DNA of 64,000 nt from Tretioscincus oriximinensis. Its lineage: Eukaryota > Chordata > Lepidosauria > Squamata > Gymnophthalmidae. The position numbers and the translations under genes are program-made. The notes below the pieces were generated by a model. It was not told the DNA's origin, ran no database searches, and saw only the letters and a list, made by a program, of their open reading frames with translations. The DNA lies in contig JAJVDF010000003.1 of assembly GCA_022410635.1 (NCBI GenBank), positions 3,776,667-3,840,666 on the forward strand, written 5' to 3'. Below are positions 1 to 11,671 of this stretch, piece after piece. Position 1 is the stretch's first letter. Each line of letters begins with the position of its first letter.

Positions 1-197
1 TGAAGATTGGGAGGGAGGAAAAAGAGAAGGAAGAGAGGGAGGAGGAAAGAATAAAGGGAAGGTGGAAATGAAGGAAAGACAGGAGAATGAGAGAGAGAGG
101 GAAGGAGGAAAGAAGGGAGGGAGGAGGGAACTAAAGGAAGGATGCGAGGGTGGGAGGAAATGAAAGGAGGTAGGGAAAAAATGAAGGAAAAAAGGCA

Positions 198-234
<37 letters not shown>

Positions 235-290
235 GGGGATGAGGATAGAAGGGAGGACGGAAAGAAGAAAGAAGAGTGGGAAGGGCTGTA
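1..290. repeat. Polypurine (GGA/GAAA) tract
   Basis: The plus strand is almost pure purine for about 290 bases, with a clean (GAAA)n run at 201-234. Such mirror-rich tracts can form triplex DNA (general knowledge). Unlike the tracts at 11505 and 14100, no SINE tail can be seen beside it, so its origin is unknown. It begins at or before the window edge. Confidence 0.9.
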
Positions 291-1314
291 GCACCTGAAG
301 TAGAATAAAGAAACAGTACAATTAATACCTAAGATTAAACTTTTTCGGTATTCTTCCATCACAAAGGTATTAGATTTCTTCTCCTAGCCTAACTGTATTA
401 AATGTCTATTAAATCCTGAAACTGTTACCTGCCCTTGGGGGATACGGAGGTGCCTGAGCAGGCCAGGGTTAACCCTCGGAGCGGCCAACTTCGTTTTCGA
501 ATGGAAGTGATTGTGCTTCTTGGCAGAGGAGGGAAAGTAGATAAATAAGCCACCAGTTCACTCTGGTTCCATCAGAGACAGTGACTCTGCTGTGTTATTG
601 GGATTTCACAGAGGCAGAATTCAGATGAGGTTTTTCTTATGATCAATAAAAAGTTATTAATGGTTTCTGAATCAGGGCTTTATTACAGGCACGAATCCTC
701 CTGTGAGGGTTGTTGATATCATTACCCTTTGGAGAGTTATGAGTCAGAGGCAGCTTCGTCTTCCAAAGGCAGCTTCTTTGCCGCTTTTCTTTTCTATGGA
801 TCCACTGAACATAGCACAAGAGTCGTTTGACGTTATCGCCTTGTTAGGTAAAGTCCACTGGTATTTCAGTAAATCAAGGCCCTGACAAATTAGCTTGGAA
901 TATTTGTCTCTTGCTGCATAGATGTTTTCATCTGAGTCAGAAAGTTTGATAGCAATACATTAACCGGCCAAACATTGATCCTCTGCTTATTTTGCTTTCT
1001 TAATGGTGCTACAGATGGTTAAAGGTTTGCAACTGCGGGAGCCACACTTCAATATGCAATCTATCACGAATTAAATAAGCAAATAAATAAATAATACTTG
1101 ATATTGTAAAGCCTATGTGTTGCATGCAACTGGCAAGAATTGGCAGAATATAACAAAGAGCCATTGCTATAAAGAGCAGCAAAGAGCAGGGGCCTCAAGC
1201 ACATTAAGTAAGATTTAGAAAAGGCTCTTTGGGTCAAGGGAGTTGGTCAGTGATGTTCTACTTGCAAACAGCTGACTCCATTCCTTGTTCAAATAGGAGC
1301 AGGAGGCCGAAGAT
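291..1314. other. Unannotated, no gene seen
   Basis: Ordinary AT-rich sequence with one slightly GC-richer patch around 430-500 and a short (AAAT) run near 1078-1095. The 60-residue frame at 703-885 has no recognisable motif. Confidence 0.5.
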
Positions 1315-1717
1315 GGAGACTGAAGGTATTAACTCTACACTTTAAAGCCTTACATAACTTGGGCCCCATATATCTAAAGGAACGCCTTCTCCCATATGAG
1401 CCTGTTCATGCCCTAAGATCTGCAGGGGAGGCCCTCCACAGTGGCAGAGACGGTGGGAACCCGGAATAGGGCCTTCTCTGTGGCAGCCCCCAGACTATGG
1501 AATAGTCTCCCCCTTGGAGGTGCNTCAATCACCATCTCTGTGCACTATCAAAAAATGCTTAAAGACGCACCTCTTTGGCCTGGCCTTTGGCTAGAAAACT
1601 ACTGTCTCCTCCCCATTATTAGAAAAGGCTGTTTTAATGTGTTTTATTGTGAACCGCCCTGAGACCTACGGGTATAGGGCGGTATAAAAATGTAAATAAA
1701 TAATAAATAAATAAAAT
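1315..1717 (+). mobile_element. L2-type LINE, 3' end
   Basis: Matches the end of the longer L2 copy at 61100-62237. It starts in the last coding stretch (LHNLGPIYLKERLLP-like), runs through the 3' UTR and closes with the hallmark CCGCCCTGAGACC block and a (TAAA)n tail at about 1691-1717. It is 5' truncated, as most LINE copies are. The frame at 1441-1662 is only UTR read-through. Confidence 0.85.
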
Positions 1718-1727
1718 GAATTTATTT

Positions 1728-1966
1728 CTAACTCTTATCTGGAAGTCTCTCAATTCAATTCTGCTTTCCTCCATGAAGTCAGCGGAATGACCTTGGCTAG
1801 TCACAATGTTATGGAGCTCTCACCATTAATCCTACTTTCACAAGGTGTCTGCTGTGAAGAGCGAGCAAAAGGTTATCTAAACCATTTTGGGTCCCTTTGG
1901 GTTGAGAAAAGAGAAGTGTAAAAACCAACACCTCCTCCTGTTCCTCCTCCTTTTTCTTCTTCTTCA
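1728..1966 (+). mobile_element. tRNA-derived SINE, CT-rich tail
   Basis: Begins inside the tRNA-like head (CTCTTATCTGG) and continues with the family body: GCCAGC-like stretch, GACCTTGG.TAGTCAC, and CACAAGGTGTCTGCTGTG. It ends in GAGAAAAGAGAAGTGTAAAAACC followed by a CCT/CTT-rich tail to about 1966. This is the tail subtype without (TAAA)n, and its reverse complement explains the purine tracts elsewhere in the window. Confidence 0.8.
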
Positions 1967-3784
1967 ACAACATGTTTTTTTTACATAATGATACTGTGCT
2001 GTGTAGTTAAAAAAGAATAAGAATATTGGCAATTTCCTAAATCAGATTTCAAGATCACATTAAGGTATTTTAAGGTCCATGCAAAAATGGTCTTCATTTA
2101 TGTAATGCTATGGCTGTGCTACCTNTGTGTTTCTAGAGGGTAGAACCATAACCAACCAGTGGACTAAAGCATCCGATTCTAAAGGGTTTCCACTAATAAG
2201 AAGCTGTATTATCCTGAATTGGATAATACATCCAGTTGATTGTTGAGTTTTAGTGTTTTATTCCAGGTTTTTCTTACAAATATCAAAAAAGGTCTTGGTG
2301 GGAATATGTACACTCACAGGTACCATGCCAGGATTCCCAGAAATATCTGCTAGAAGTTATTCAAATGATGAAACAATAGGTTCTCTAGCTATAATTAACA
2401 ACATTATCTCAAGCTGAAGGATAGTTTGCTGACATAAATGGAGCTTGTTAGTGAAAGAAATTACTGCAGTTAACTTTCCAAATTAGATTCAACCATGGAA
2501 TAAGTAAAGTGAAAGGATAAAACTCCGCATAAATTACTAAAAAGCAAAAGAAAGAAACCCAAATCACAATTTCCCTTTTCTAGTTTGGACTGCTGAATGA
2601 TATTGATGTGCAAAGCCCACCCATCTTAACTATATAGAATCATCTAGCCCTTGGCTTTGCCTCAGGAAAAATACTTTTAACTGTCTCGTCTATCTAAAAA
2701 TTCATATTTTCCAATTATCACTGTCTAAATATATTTGTACCATTAAGCATGCAAGAGCAGAACAAGGTTAATGCACATAATCTTTAAAGATGCTTCACAA
2801 CTATCTGCATCATGGAAAGTTCTATCTTTCTGACACAGTGACTGCATCCAGACTACAGTACAAAGAACTTACCCTATATCTACTCCTTTGTGCAAAAGAC
2901 CCACAAGGCTTTGGAAACCTACAGCTCCCAAGAAGCCCTGTTTCTCTTTTATCGTTGACTGTTGCCTCCCTACTGTTGTTACTGAGCAGGAAATGCCACA
3001 TTTTGAAATTAAAAATTTGAAACTGCTGGAGGNCTTTTCTGCCTAAGTTCAGCTGGGAAAACAGCTTTTTTATGCCCTGCCTTCCTGAAATGAATCATAT
3101 GGCAGGGGTGGACATTTTGGAGGGCTTCACAATCATTCCATGTGGCTCTGTCTTGATGAGAAGAATTCAGCAGAAAAGGACTAGGAGAAAAAAGCATAAT
3201 NTTGGACCTTACTAAGGCTATCACTGCTAGATCCCCACAATTAGGTGAGGCAAATCACCTATAATCATGCCAAAATAGTCTGGCATCGGGAAGCTTCAAC
3301 AGTCATGCTAACCTCTACTTTGGCTAGACCTATGGATTCAGTGCTACCGTGGATCTTGTTCTGATGTTGCTGCAAAGACACAGCAATTCTGTAGTTAACA
3401 GAAGCATCAATGGTAGTTCTCAGTCATCATCTTGAAAGTGTGCACAGGCCTCTTAGGAAGTACAGAGAATGATTGTTTGCCTGATCACTGGTGTTGCTTG
3501 AATTTCCCACCACACGTCAGTTATAGGTAATTATAGGTAATCAAGTGCGTTGAGGACTGGCTTTGTGGTGGTTCAGCACCACCAAAAAGCCAGATGGTAC
3601 AAAAGCAAAAATGCAAGATGGTGTGATTATTTCCAGGGAGTGCCTGCCATATGGGGGAAGTCTCACAGCAGGAAACAGGGAGGAGAGGTTGCTTCTGTGC
3701 CAATTGAAACAATACAGAGCAGTGCATGGCATGGATGGAGAGGAAAGAAGCCTGAAACCACTGCTGCTACCACAGCCGGGAGCA
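1967..3784. other. Unannotated, no gene seen
   Basis: No family recognised. A 9-base direct repeat (TTATAGGTAA-like) sits at 3522-3540, and a small GGTGG/CCACC hairpin near 3567-3590. Overlapping open frames on both strands at 3521-3954 share no motif with known proteins and run into the CR1 copy that follows. Confidence 0.45.
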
Positions 3785-3972
3785 AAGTAGATCTCTTGAT
3801 ACTGCCTCCAGAATGGAGTCACAGACAGGATTTCTGAAAAAAACATTTGCAGAGAATGGAAAACAGTAGAAGGTTTTTGTCTTCTCCTTCTGCTTAAGAT
3901 GCCCAGGGCAATTGTTGGGCCGTTGTGTGAGAAAGAAGACTGGACTAGTTGCACTGTGGCCCCAAAGATCCT
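3785..3972 (+). mobile_element. CR1 LINE, 3' end fragment
   Basis: Shows the CR1 3' UTR order used throughout this window: CTCTTGATACTGCCTCCAGA, ACAGGATTTCTGAAA, then CTGGACTAGTTGCACTGTGG near the end. The terminal TTCTTATG repeats are lost. Confidence 0.75.
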
Positions 3973-4227
3973 TTTAAATTTTTATATTCTGTTACATGTG
4001 GTGAATCCTCCAGAATCATACTATGATAGCATGGAATAAAATAATGCATGCAGACANCCTCTATGCCATCAGAGTCTAAAAATAATTTACTAAAACTTCA
4101 AGCTGCGAGCAGGCTGCGTGGTGCCCAGGTTGACTATCAGCAACAAAATGCACTTCTTTTCTAATTATCTTTCATATTGACTTCTAACTTCAGAACCTTA
4201 AAGGATGGAATCTTTTCTCATAACCCT

Positions 4228-4672
4228 TAGGCCCCCTCCACATGACAGGTGAAAGCAAGTGAAACCAGCAATATAAAAGCAATTGCATATTTCACTGGGG
4301 TCAGTCCTACCTTTAAAATCTGCATGGAGGTGGTATATGCCTGGCAAGAGGAAAGCAGGAGAAACCAGAAAGATGATACCGCACATACCAGCCAGCTGTG
4401 ATTCTGAGGTTTTGCTGGCTGGTGTCTCGCCATATTCATCTCCCCAAGATGATGTGACATACAGCATGTCTGCAGTCAGTTGCACAATGGAAGAAGCAGC
4501 ATCCCACAATGCTTCCAGAAAGGATCAGCAATGGCCGATTCCATTTGTATTGGAACAATTTTCCAGATGGAATATGAAACCTGGCAAAAAAGTTATTTGT
4601 GTGTATGGCTAAAGGATCATGAAGTGGAAACATCCCTATGAGACTCAGGTAAGAAAATGTTGTGTGGGAATG
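4228..4672 (-). mobile_element. MITE family A, copy 1
   Basis: A ~445 bp sequence whose reverse complement aligns along its length with 34309-34696. The outer end is TAGGCCCCCTCCACATGA. Shared internal blocks include CAGTTGCA.AATGGAAGA and AATCATGAAGT.GAAACATCC. No protein is encoded. Terminal inverted repeats are imperfect (TAGGCCCCCTCC against TAAGGCCACCACC in copy 2). Superfamily is not assignable from these two copies. Confidence 0.65.
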
Positions 4673-5354
4673 AAAATGAAATGACTGAACCTTTTCATGA
4701 CACAAATCTTAGTTTTGATAACTGTTCATATGCAAACAGGTCCTAAAACAGATCAAGTTAATCCACTTCTAAATTGGAATAAATCAGGTAATTGCAAATC
4801 AGGTCTAAACTCATTAGAGATGTAGGCAGGCACTTTTAGAAGTATGTAACCAGAGTCCTTTCTTGTTTCTCTGGTCTTGATGTAACTGAGTTCACTTCTA
4901 CTTGCAAAGCACACACAAGCTTCATGTTCTCTCAAAGCCAAATCCACAGTTACAGCCACGATCAAACTGNTTTTTCAAATGTGTCTTTTGACCGTGCACT
5001 TTTCTTTCCCGAGGCTATTAGAGTCAACTGAGAGCTTAGGGATTTATCAACTAAATATCAGGTTATTTGGAATAACCTTGTTTCAAATCCAGAAGGGGAG
5101 GATATCAAGAGGCTGTATGTTACCCACCATCATCTTGAAATACAGAGAACACAGTGCTGCTGCAGTAAAAAGATTTTCCAACTGACTTTCAGAATAGTTC
5201 AAGGAATCACTCTGGACCAGGATGTGCACAGAACCTTTATGATNGCTTGAATTTGGCCAAAAGGGGGAAAGATTTCCATGATCCTGTCATGTATGACACA
5301 CAATGTGCACTAGACAAGTGCATTACCAAATGGATCCCCATGTATCCTGTTTAA
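4673..5354. other. Unannotated, no gene seen
   Basis: Nothing recognised; the short open frames carry no motifs. Confidence 0.4.
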
Positions 5355-5545
5355 TGCGGTGGTTGGAGTGCTGGACTCCTATCTGGTAGTTTCCCAGTTC
5401 GATTCCACACACCTCCACGAAGCCAGCTGTGTGATCTTGGGCCAATCACTGTTTTTTATAACACTCTCAACCCCGCTTATTTCAAAGGGTATCTGTTGTG
5501 GAGAAGTCAACAAAAGATATGTGTGCCACCCTTTGCTTATATGAC
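5355..5545 (+). mobile_element. tRNA-derived SINE, partial
   Basis: Head with GGTTGGAGTGCTGGACTCCT and a good B box (AGTTCGATTCC near 5396-5406), then the GCCAGCTGTGTGATCTTGGG body and GTATCTGTTGTGGAGAAGTC. The 3' tail is missing after CACCCTTTGC. Confidence 0.8.
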
Positions 5546-6850
5546 ACAATGAACTTTTTAACGTATTTTAACAGCAGAGTGCTAGGAAGAGCTTTGACAG
5601 ACTTTTCACACAGGAATAACTAAGCTGGATAACAACGTAAACTGAAACTATAGAACTGGCCACACAACTAAGGGATATAATTAACCCATATAATTGCAAG
5701 GGCCTGTTTCATTACAGAATTTACACAAGAAGTATTTTAGCAGTACCTAAGTAAAAACTCTTAAATTCTTCCTTCTGTAGGGAAATAACACTTGAGACAC
5801 AAAATAGTGTAAATGTAATTGTTTTGCTATGGAAAATNCCCCTCCATCTAGTCACAGTCTTATGTCAACTGGCCTTGTCTGTTCTAGGAAAATTACCAGT
5901 AGCTTCCAGTTTACACAGTTAAGATTCTCAAAGTGAACGAATTGATTTTACAGTCATGGACTTTGANGGAAGGAGAGTCAAAACGAAGCCTGAAAAATGT
6001 TTATTATGTAAATATCAAGAAAAGAGTTTATCTTTATGAAATTTAACTGGAGAAAATAAGCAATGGAAACCCAACACTGAAAACAATAGTTTTCATAAGC
6101 AGAGAAAAGGGACTTATAATTAACCTGTCACTCAAGAGCTGCTTGATACTTTTCAAAGCACCAAAGTACAAGTTGATATTTGGTTAAAGTGAATGTTGCT
6201 CTCTTCAAAGGAAGGACTCAGCAGGGGTAGAAAATAAACTTGTCAAAAGAATCCCACATATATTAAGAGTGTCTTGGTGTTTCTAGGACTGGTTTCCTTT
6301 TGTCTGGTGGCTTTTGAAATAGTTGCAGGGGAGACTGTTTTATGCTGTCCAATAAGAAGAGTTAATTCTGAACTGCTCAAGCAGCAAAAGTAAATGTACC
6401 AAATATGAGCAGGGCGCGTTAAGGTTCTTGAGCTTATTTGACCTCCATAGAAAGGTGAACATAAGAGGAGCCACATCTTAAATAACACATTTCAAGGCTG
6501 CAGAGATCCAGATGTTGCAGCTTAACTTCACATGGGAGATGTTCTAGTTCTTGTGATCATTCTTGTTGCTTCTTTTTGCAGATGAGATCAGGTAGGACTT
6601 TATCATTAGTGCAAAAATATCCTAGAGAGGTTCATTGCAGCTCACCTATATGCAGAAGTTCTTAACACGCACACCAGAAAGAAAATTTGAAGGTGGACGA
6701 CATCAAAATCACCAGCCAACTAAGACAGGAAGCACAGATTANCCTTGGGGTTTCCATAATGGTTCTGACACAGAAACCTAAATGTCCTAATACTGTCCCT
6801 GTAAGAAGGATATGAATCTTTTATGAAGATTCTAACGTTTTATGAATGCG
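5546..6850. other. Unannotated, no gene seen
   Basis: AT-rich DNA with scattered single Ns; no repeat family or exon-like pattern recognised. Confidence 0.4.
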
Positions 6851-6922
6851 TTATTTTTTGTTGTTTTTTTTAATCCGCCCTGGGACCATTGGTGAAGGGC
6901 GGGATATAAATAAATAAATATT
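6851..6922 (+). mobile_element. L2-type LINE, extreme 3' tail
   Basis: Only the terminal ~70 bases remain: T-rich stretch, CCGCCCTGGGACC, GGGCGGGATATAAA and a (TAAA)n end. The same block ends the longer L2 copies at 1717 and 62237. Confidence 0.65.
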
Positions 6923-7384
6923 GCTAAAATTATATGCCACAGCATAATATCCTGTTATTTTATAATTGTAAGTCTGCACAATATTTTTTTGGCAGAGATA
7001 ATGCTATCCAGAAATCCTTCATGTGATACTATGTGACACAATGGAAAGGTTAGGTCACAGAAAATATCCCAGCTGTTACAACACTCCACTGATAAGGCAA
7101 ATGCTGAATTATAGAGTATCAGTCTAATATTTAGACTGTGTGTGATATTTCTGCATGTGCTGGTAATTCAATGCATCACTTTCTCCTGTGGCTATAGTTT
7201 GGATATTTTGGAATAAAGCTTTCGTGGAAGTATTTTGTTCTAGAATATCTGTGTCCTATTCCAAATATAACAGAATTGAAGGCTTTATTTAGTCAGGTCC
7301 ACTTGACAGCTGGTTTCAGTTGCATTTGCCTCAACACGTTGTTATACAAACTAGCAGTTTGTGGATTTTAAAGCCAGATTATCC

Positions 7385-7655
7385 AGATATCTAGCAAGGG
7401 GGTCGCTCATAGCTCCTTGGAGACTAACAGGGCAGCATGAGCTTTTTAAGGTAAGTCTACTTCTTCAAATGCCATGGAGTTTTAGCAAGGGAGTCTCATA
7501 TCCCCTTGGAGATAAATAAGAAAAAGAAAGGCATCAGGAGATTTTGAAGATAAGTTTATTTCTTCAGCAGCAAAGACAGATATGATAGCATTTGAAATCT
7601 GTGAAAGCTCATGCTGCCTATCTTTTTCTTATTAGTTCTTAAGGTGCCATGAATG
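7385..7655. repeat. Foldback repeat family, decayed inverted copies
   Basis: Contains CTAGCAAGGGGGTC, GAGACTAACAGGGCAGCATGA and GTAAGTCTACTTCTTCA in minus orientation, a second minus unit from 7483, then a plus-oriented unit GAAAGCTCATGCTGCCTA with TTAGTTCTTAAGGTGCC. This is the same arm sequence as the near-perfect hairpin at 10591-10786. Confidence 0.65.
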
Positions 7656-8764
7656 CCATTTGCTAGATATTTTGGATCCAGATTAACAGTTACTTCTATG
7701 AAGCCAATGGAAGACAACAGAAATTGTATAGTTTTGACATCTTCTGCTTTAATTAACACAGAGAGGAAGAAGATATCAGAGTTAGCATTGCCTATGTTTT
7801 TTTCCCCTCCAGACTGGACAGCACACGTAAATATAGGAGCTGAGGACAAAGGAGAAATACTTACCTAACCAAAAAATGGAAGGAATCTAACTTCTCTACC
7901 CTCTAAAGAACTTGGTGAAATAGGCAAAAAAGTAGAAAAAGAAGAGCACTAGCTACCTTAGAAGACAGACTCTGTACAAAATGTACTAGTTTCAAAGATA
8001 GTAAGTAGAGAAGTTAATTTGAGTGTTTTATATAGATTGAATAATATGTCAGTTTAATAGCCACCATTGCTAATGGGACCTTGGTTATGCGCAAACCATT
8101 TTATTGGAGTGATTTATTCATCTCTTTCTCTCTCAAATGCTCAACAACGTTTGGATCCAGATGCCAGCTATGTAAATATTCTTCCAGCTTGAACATATGG
8201 ATTCTCGCCAAGGATACGAAGCATCTGTACTTGGTTTCCTTCGAGTACATAATGCTGTTGGCTGGTAAAAGACAACACACAACATTTTATCCCCCAGAGT
8301 TCTATTTCTGTTCTGAAATAGCATCCCTCTGAAGCTGAGATTTTTCTGTATGTTTATTCCCCTGAGTTATACATGCAAAGATTTCCCTTTAAACCAGGCA
8401 GCATTCCAAGAGCTTTCAGTTGTCAAACGTAATGGGGAGGAGCTGGCATTAATACAAGTTGGCTTAAAAGCTATAAGAGTTTATTTTGCTATCATGCCTG
8501 ACAACATTTGCAAATGTGTCCCTTCATAATAAAACCTAATGTTTGCTTTGATTTTATAAATATTAGTAATTGTACTTAGGTCAAGAAAAATAATATTATG
8601 GTCTACATCACAGCAGTATCTGTTAAGGCAATTTAGCCATCATGGGTTGTTCTAGTTTAAGAAGAATGTCGAGGTAATGCTTTTAATATGTGTATAGCTA
8701 TCCAAGTAGAATTGGTACCACCCATGAAACATTTAAATAGGAACCAGTGTTATTTTCCCTCTTT
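7656..8764. other. Unannotated, no gene seen
   Basis: No recognised family. Open frames at 7556-7868 are carried by the flanking repeat and have no known motif. Confidence 0.4.
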
Positions 8765-9718
8765 GAAAATGCATGGTGAGACCACGTTTGAAGTACTATG
8801 TACAATTCTGACTACCTCACTTTAGAAAAAAATATTGTGGAACTGGAAAAGGTACAGAAAAAGGGAAACAAGAATGATCAGGATGGCTGGAATAAAATTC
8901 ATTACAAAATCAGACTGTAACATCTATATTTCTTCAACCTTGAAAGATGAAGTTTAAGAGGTGATCTGATTGAAGGGTATAATACATAGGAAGGTGCCAT
9001 CACACAACACTAAGACCAGAGGGCACTCTATGAAGTTGATGGGCAGAAGAGTTAGGACAAATAAGGGGAAGTTTTCTTTTGTTTTTTATCCAGAGTGCCA
9101 TTGTTTTATGGAAATTTAAGAAAGAGGAGGAGAAGAAGAAGGAGAAGTTTATTTATAATACCCTTTTTACCAGAAGGAGGCATACTTACCTTTGTTGCTT
9201 CCATAAAGGGTAGTAGTAGCAAGCCTGGGTAACTCTAAGATAGAATTAGATAAATTCATGGAAACCAAATGTATCAATGGCAACTAGGTTGGATCTCTTG
9301 ATCCTGCCTCTGGGATGGAGCAACAGGCAGGATTCCTAAAATGCCATTTGCAAGAACCAGGTAACGGTTTTGTCTCCTTTTTCTGCTTGTNATGCTCAGG
9401 TGCAATTGGTGGACCAGTGTGCAAGGCAGAAGGAGGAAATAGATGGGCTGTGAATCCCGCAAAACTCTCTTTTTGTTTTTTTATGAGTTGGGCAAATTCA
9501 TAGGGGCCAAGTGTGCATTCATGGCTACTAGGATGGGTGTCTTAATTCTGCTTCAGGAATGGAGCAACAAGCAGGATTCCTAAAATGTCNTTTGCANCTT
9601 TGCCTCCTTCTGCTTGAAACTGCCCTGTGCAACTGGTGGGCCACCAGATGTGANAGAAGGCTGGACTAGTTGAATTGTGGCCCCATTCAGTAGAGCTTTT
9701 CTTATGTTNTTGTGTAAC
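8765..9718 (+). mobile_element. CR1 LINE, ORF2 end plus 3' UTR, with internal insertion
   Basis: Degraded coding part resembles the CR1 ORF2 C-terminus (the VQ.RATRMI / LE..FSLE region). The 3' UTR follows: GGGCACTCTATGAAGTTGATGG, GAGCAACAGGCAGGATTCC, GGCTGGACTAGTTG and CTTTTCTTATG. A SINE fragment interrupts it at about 9120-9205. The UTR segment with AAATTCATGG.ACCAAGTG occurs twice (about 9248 and 9493), so part of the UTR is duplicated or a second copy has landed here. Confidence 0.75.
9120..9205 (-). mobile_element. SINE tail fragment inserted in CR1
   Basis: A short GGA/GAA tract (9120-9148) followed by TTTATTTATAATACCCTTTT and GGAGGCATACTTACCTTTG. The order matches the reverse complement of the SINE 3' end, as in the fragment at 38083. 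Confidence 0.5.
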
Positions 9719-10427
9719 ACTGGTTGAGATACATAGTTTTTCTTTCGCATACTTCTCGCTGACATTGATAAGATTGCGAGGGGACAGGAGTTATTGTTTT
9801 TGAGGCACTTGACAAGCAACGAGATAACACTTTGTATTTATCAAAACTGTTAGACTTTTATTCACGTGGGAGTACATGAGAAGCTGCCTATTTGTAAAGC
9901 TCAAATTATGCATAAAAATAAGGGAAGCTGGATGTTTATGCCTGGGGGTTGGCTGTAGGATTCATAACAAAAAAATAAGGAGCAACTGTAGTGGATAATA
10001 AAAGACTATTGGGAACAAACGTAAATGCTGACTTCTAACATAAAAAGGTGAGAAGAAGGAGGGGAAAGAAAGAAATTAAGAAGCAATGAGAATCAACTGG
10101 GAATATTCACATTAACCAAAATCTAGAGGAGATAATTGCATAAAAGAGAAATGAACATTTAGAAGAGACCAGTTGATGTATCTCTGGAGGCTTGGAACTA
10201 GGAATTATGACAATTAAAAAAAANCCCATCCTTCCAATGTGGATTCATGTATACTATCTGTCAAAATGTATATGTTTTTCAGAATAGCACTATAGATAGA
10301 ATGNAGCACTTGAACAACTGGGATTTCTTTGCAACAAGTGCGTACGAATGGTATATGGAATTTGCCGACATTTATTTCAATTGCGAATGAGCAACAGTGA
10401 TGAAAATCAAATGGGACAGAAGGTATT
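9719..10427. other. Unannotated, no gene seen
   Basis: AT-rich sequence without a recognised family. Confidence 0.4.
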
Positions 10428-10590
10428 AAGAACATAAGATCTCTGATGAATGGGGCAATAGCCCAACTAGAGCAGCTTTCAGCCTCACCCAGTGGCCACC
10501 AAGCAGAAGGAGAAGGTAAAACATTCGATTGTTTCTTAACTGCCTTGAATCCATCCAGGAGATAGTATCAAGACATTAATTTTAGTTACT
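10428..10590 (-). mobile_element. CR1 LINE, 3' end fragment
   Basis: Reverse-complement CR1 tail: AAGAACATAAGATC, TGATGAATGGGGCAATAGCC, CCCAGTGGCCACCAAGCAG. The 3' terminus is at the left end. The foldback element that follows lies against it. Confidence 0.75.
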
Positions 10591-10786
10591 TTCAGAGAAA
10601 TAGCCGTGTTAGTCTAGTAGAAAGTCCAGCAAAGGAGCAAGCAGCACTTTGAGACTAACTTGAGAAAAGTGGGTGGCATAAGCTTTCGTAGACATGTCTA
10701 CTGAAGAAGTAGACGTGGCTACGAAAGCTTATGCCACCCACTTTTCTCAAGTTAGTCTCAAAGTGCTGCTAGCGCCTTTGCTGATC
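10591..10786 (-). repeat. Foldback element with near-perfect arms
   Basis: Two ~65 bp arms form a hairpin: AGCACTTTGAGACTAACTTG through CATAAGCTTTCGTAG on the left, and the reverse complement on the right ending AGTCTCAAAGTGCTGCT. The left end carries an extra ~30 bases (TCAGAGAAATAGCCGTGTTA) that the right lacks. A 9-base direct repeat TTAGTTACT lies on each side (10582-10590 and 10787-10795), which fits a target duplication. The centre holds CTGAAGAAGTAGAC...CTACGAAAG, discussed as hammerhead-like. No protein is encoded. Confidence 0.8.
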
Positions 10787-10879
10787 TTAGTTACTGTTAA
10801 TACTACTGGGTTGTATGAATTTTTCCAACACATGGAAGGTACAACTGCCTATGNGTATCATAACTTCTAAACAAGTAGA

Positions 10880-11015
10880 AATTTCCACATAAGCTCCTGC
10901 TGCCTCCCTTTTTCTTGTTAGTCTCTAAGGTGCTATAATACCCTCTTGCTATAATGACTGAAATCATTGAAAAAAGTAGATTTGTCTATGAAAGCTCATG
11001 CTGCCTACCATTTTT
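10880..11015 (+). repeat. Foldback repeat family, fragments
   Basis: CATAAGCTCCTGCTGCCTCC with TGTTAGTCTCTAAGGTGCTA, then a second unit GTAGATTTGTCTATGAAAGC with TCATGCTGCCTACC. Both are plus oriented relative to the family 3' end. Confidence 0.65.
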
Positions 11016-11504
11016 GGTTCTGGAAAGTATAAAATGCCATTCTAAGTGCATCACATATTGGACAGCCATTTGCATTCTGGCACATAAGCTATTGTGCCAC
11101 TCCAGAGAATGAAATAGCTGGCTTTCTGTCNAATCTTCCAGTAGATGTTTGGAACCTTCAGGTGGTATTCTGGCTGCACTTTTATTCTGGCAGCTGGGAA
11201 TGGCTGACCTGGAGCCCTGGACATCTGGGCAGACTTTTTTGCCCACTCACAGCATTATCTAATTTTTAGGCATGAGTTACTAGGCATCATCTCATGTGGA
11301 TACAGCTGTCAAATGTTTAAAGGCTATTAATCAGACAAACGTCCGTAATAACAAACACAACAAAGAAACAGCTCTCTGTATATTTTTGTTTCACAATTAT
11401 CATTAGGATAGTGCGGCCAGAGGAAAATTTTCTTACTAGAAATCTTGGATGTTTATGAGTTTGAATCTGGATAAACATTCATCCTAAGATGTTACAGTCA
11501 CAAA
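11016..11504. other. Unannotated, no gene seen
   Basis: No recognised family. Confidence 0.35.
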
Positions 11505-11671
11505 ATAACTGCAGGAGGAAGAAAAGGAGGAGGAGGAGGAGCAAAGAGAAGAGGAAAAAGAGGTAGAGAAGAGGAGGAAGGAGAAGTGAAAGAAGAGAGA
11601 GGAGGAGGAGCAAAAGGACAGAAGGTGGAGATGGAGAAGTGGAAGGAGAATAGGGAGGAGAAGGAGGAAGA
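11505..11671 (-). repeat. GGA/GAA tract grown from a SINE tail
   Basis: About 165 bases of GGA, GAA and GAGG repeats lie directly beside the 3' end of the minus-strand SINE at 11672-11880. On the SINE's own strand this is a CCT/CTT tail like the one at 1928-1966, only expanded. The long Pro/Ser/Leu-rich frames read through it are not genes. Confidence 0.75.

Noticed and set aside
703..885. Host exon
   Set aside because: A 60-residue frame without motif, and no convincing splice or promoter context.
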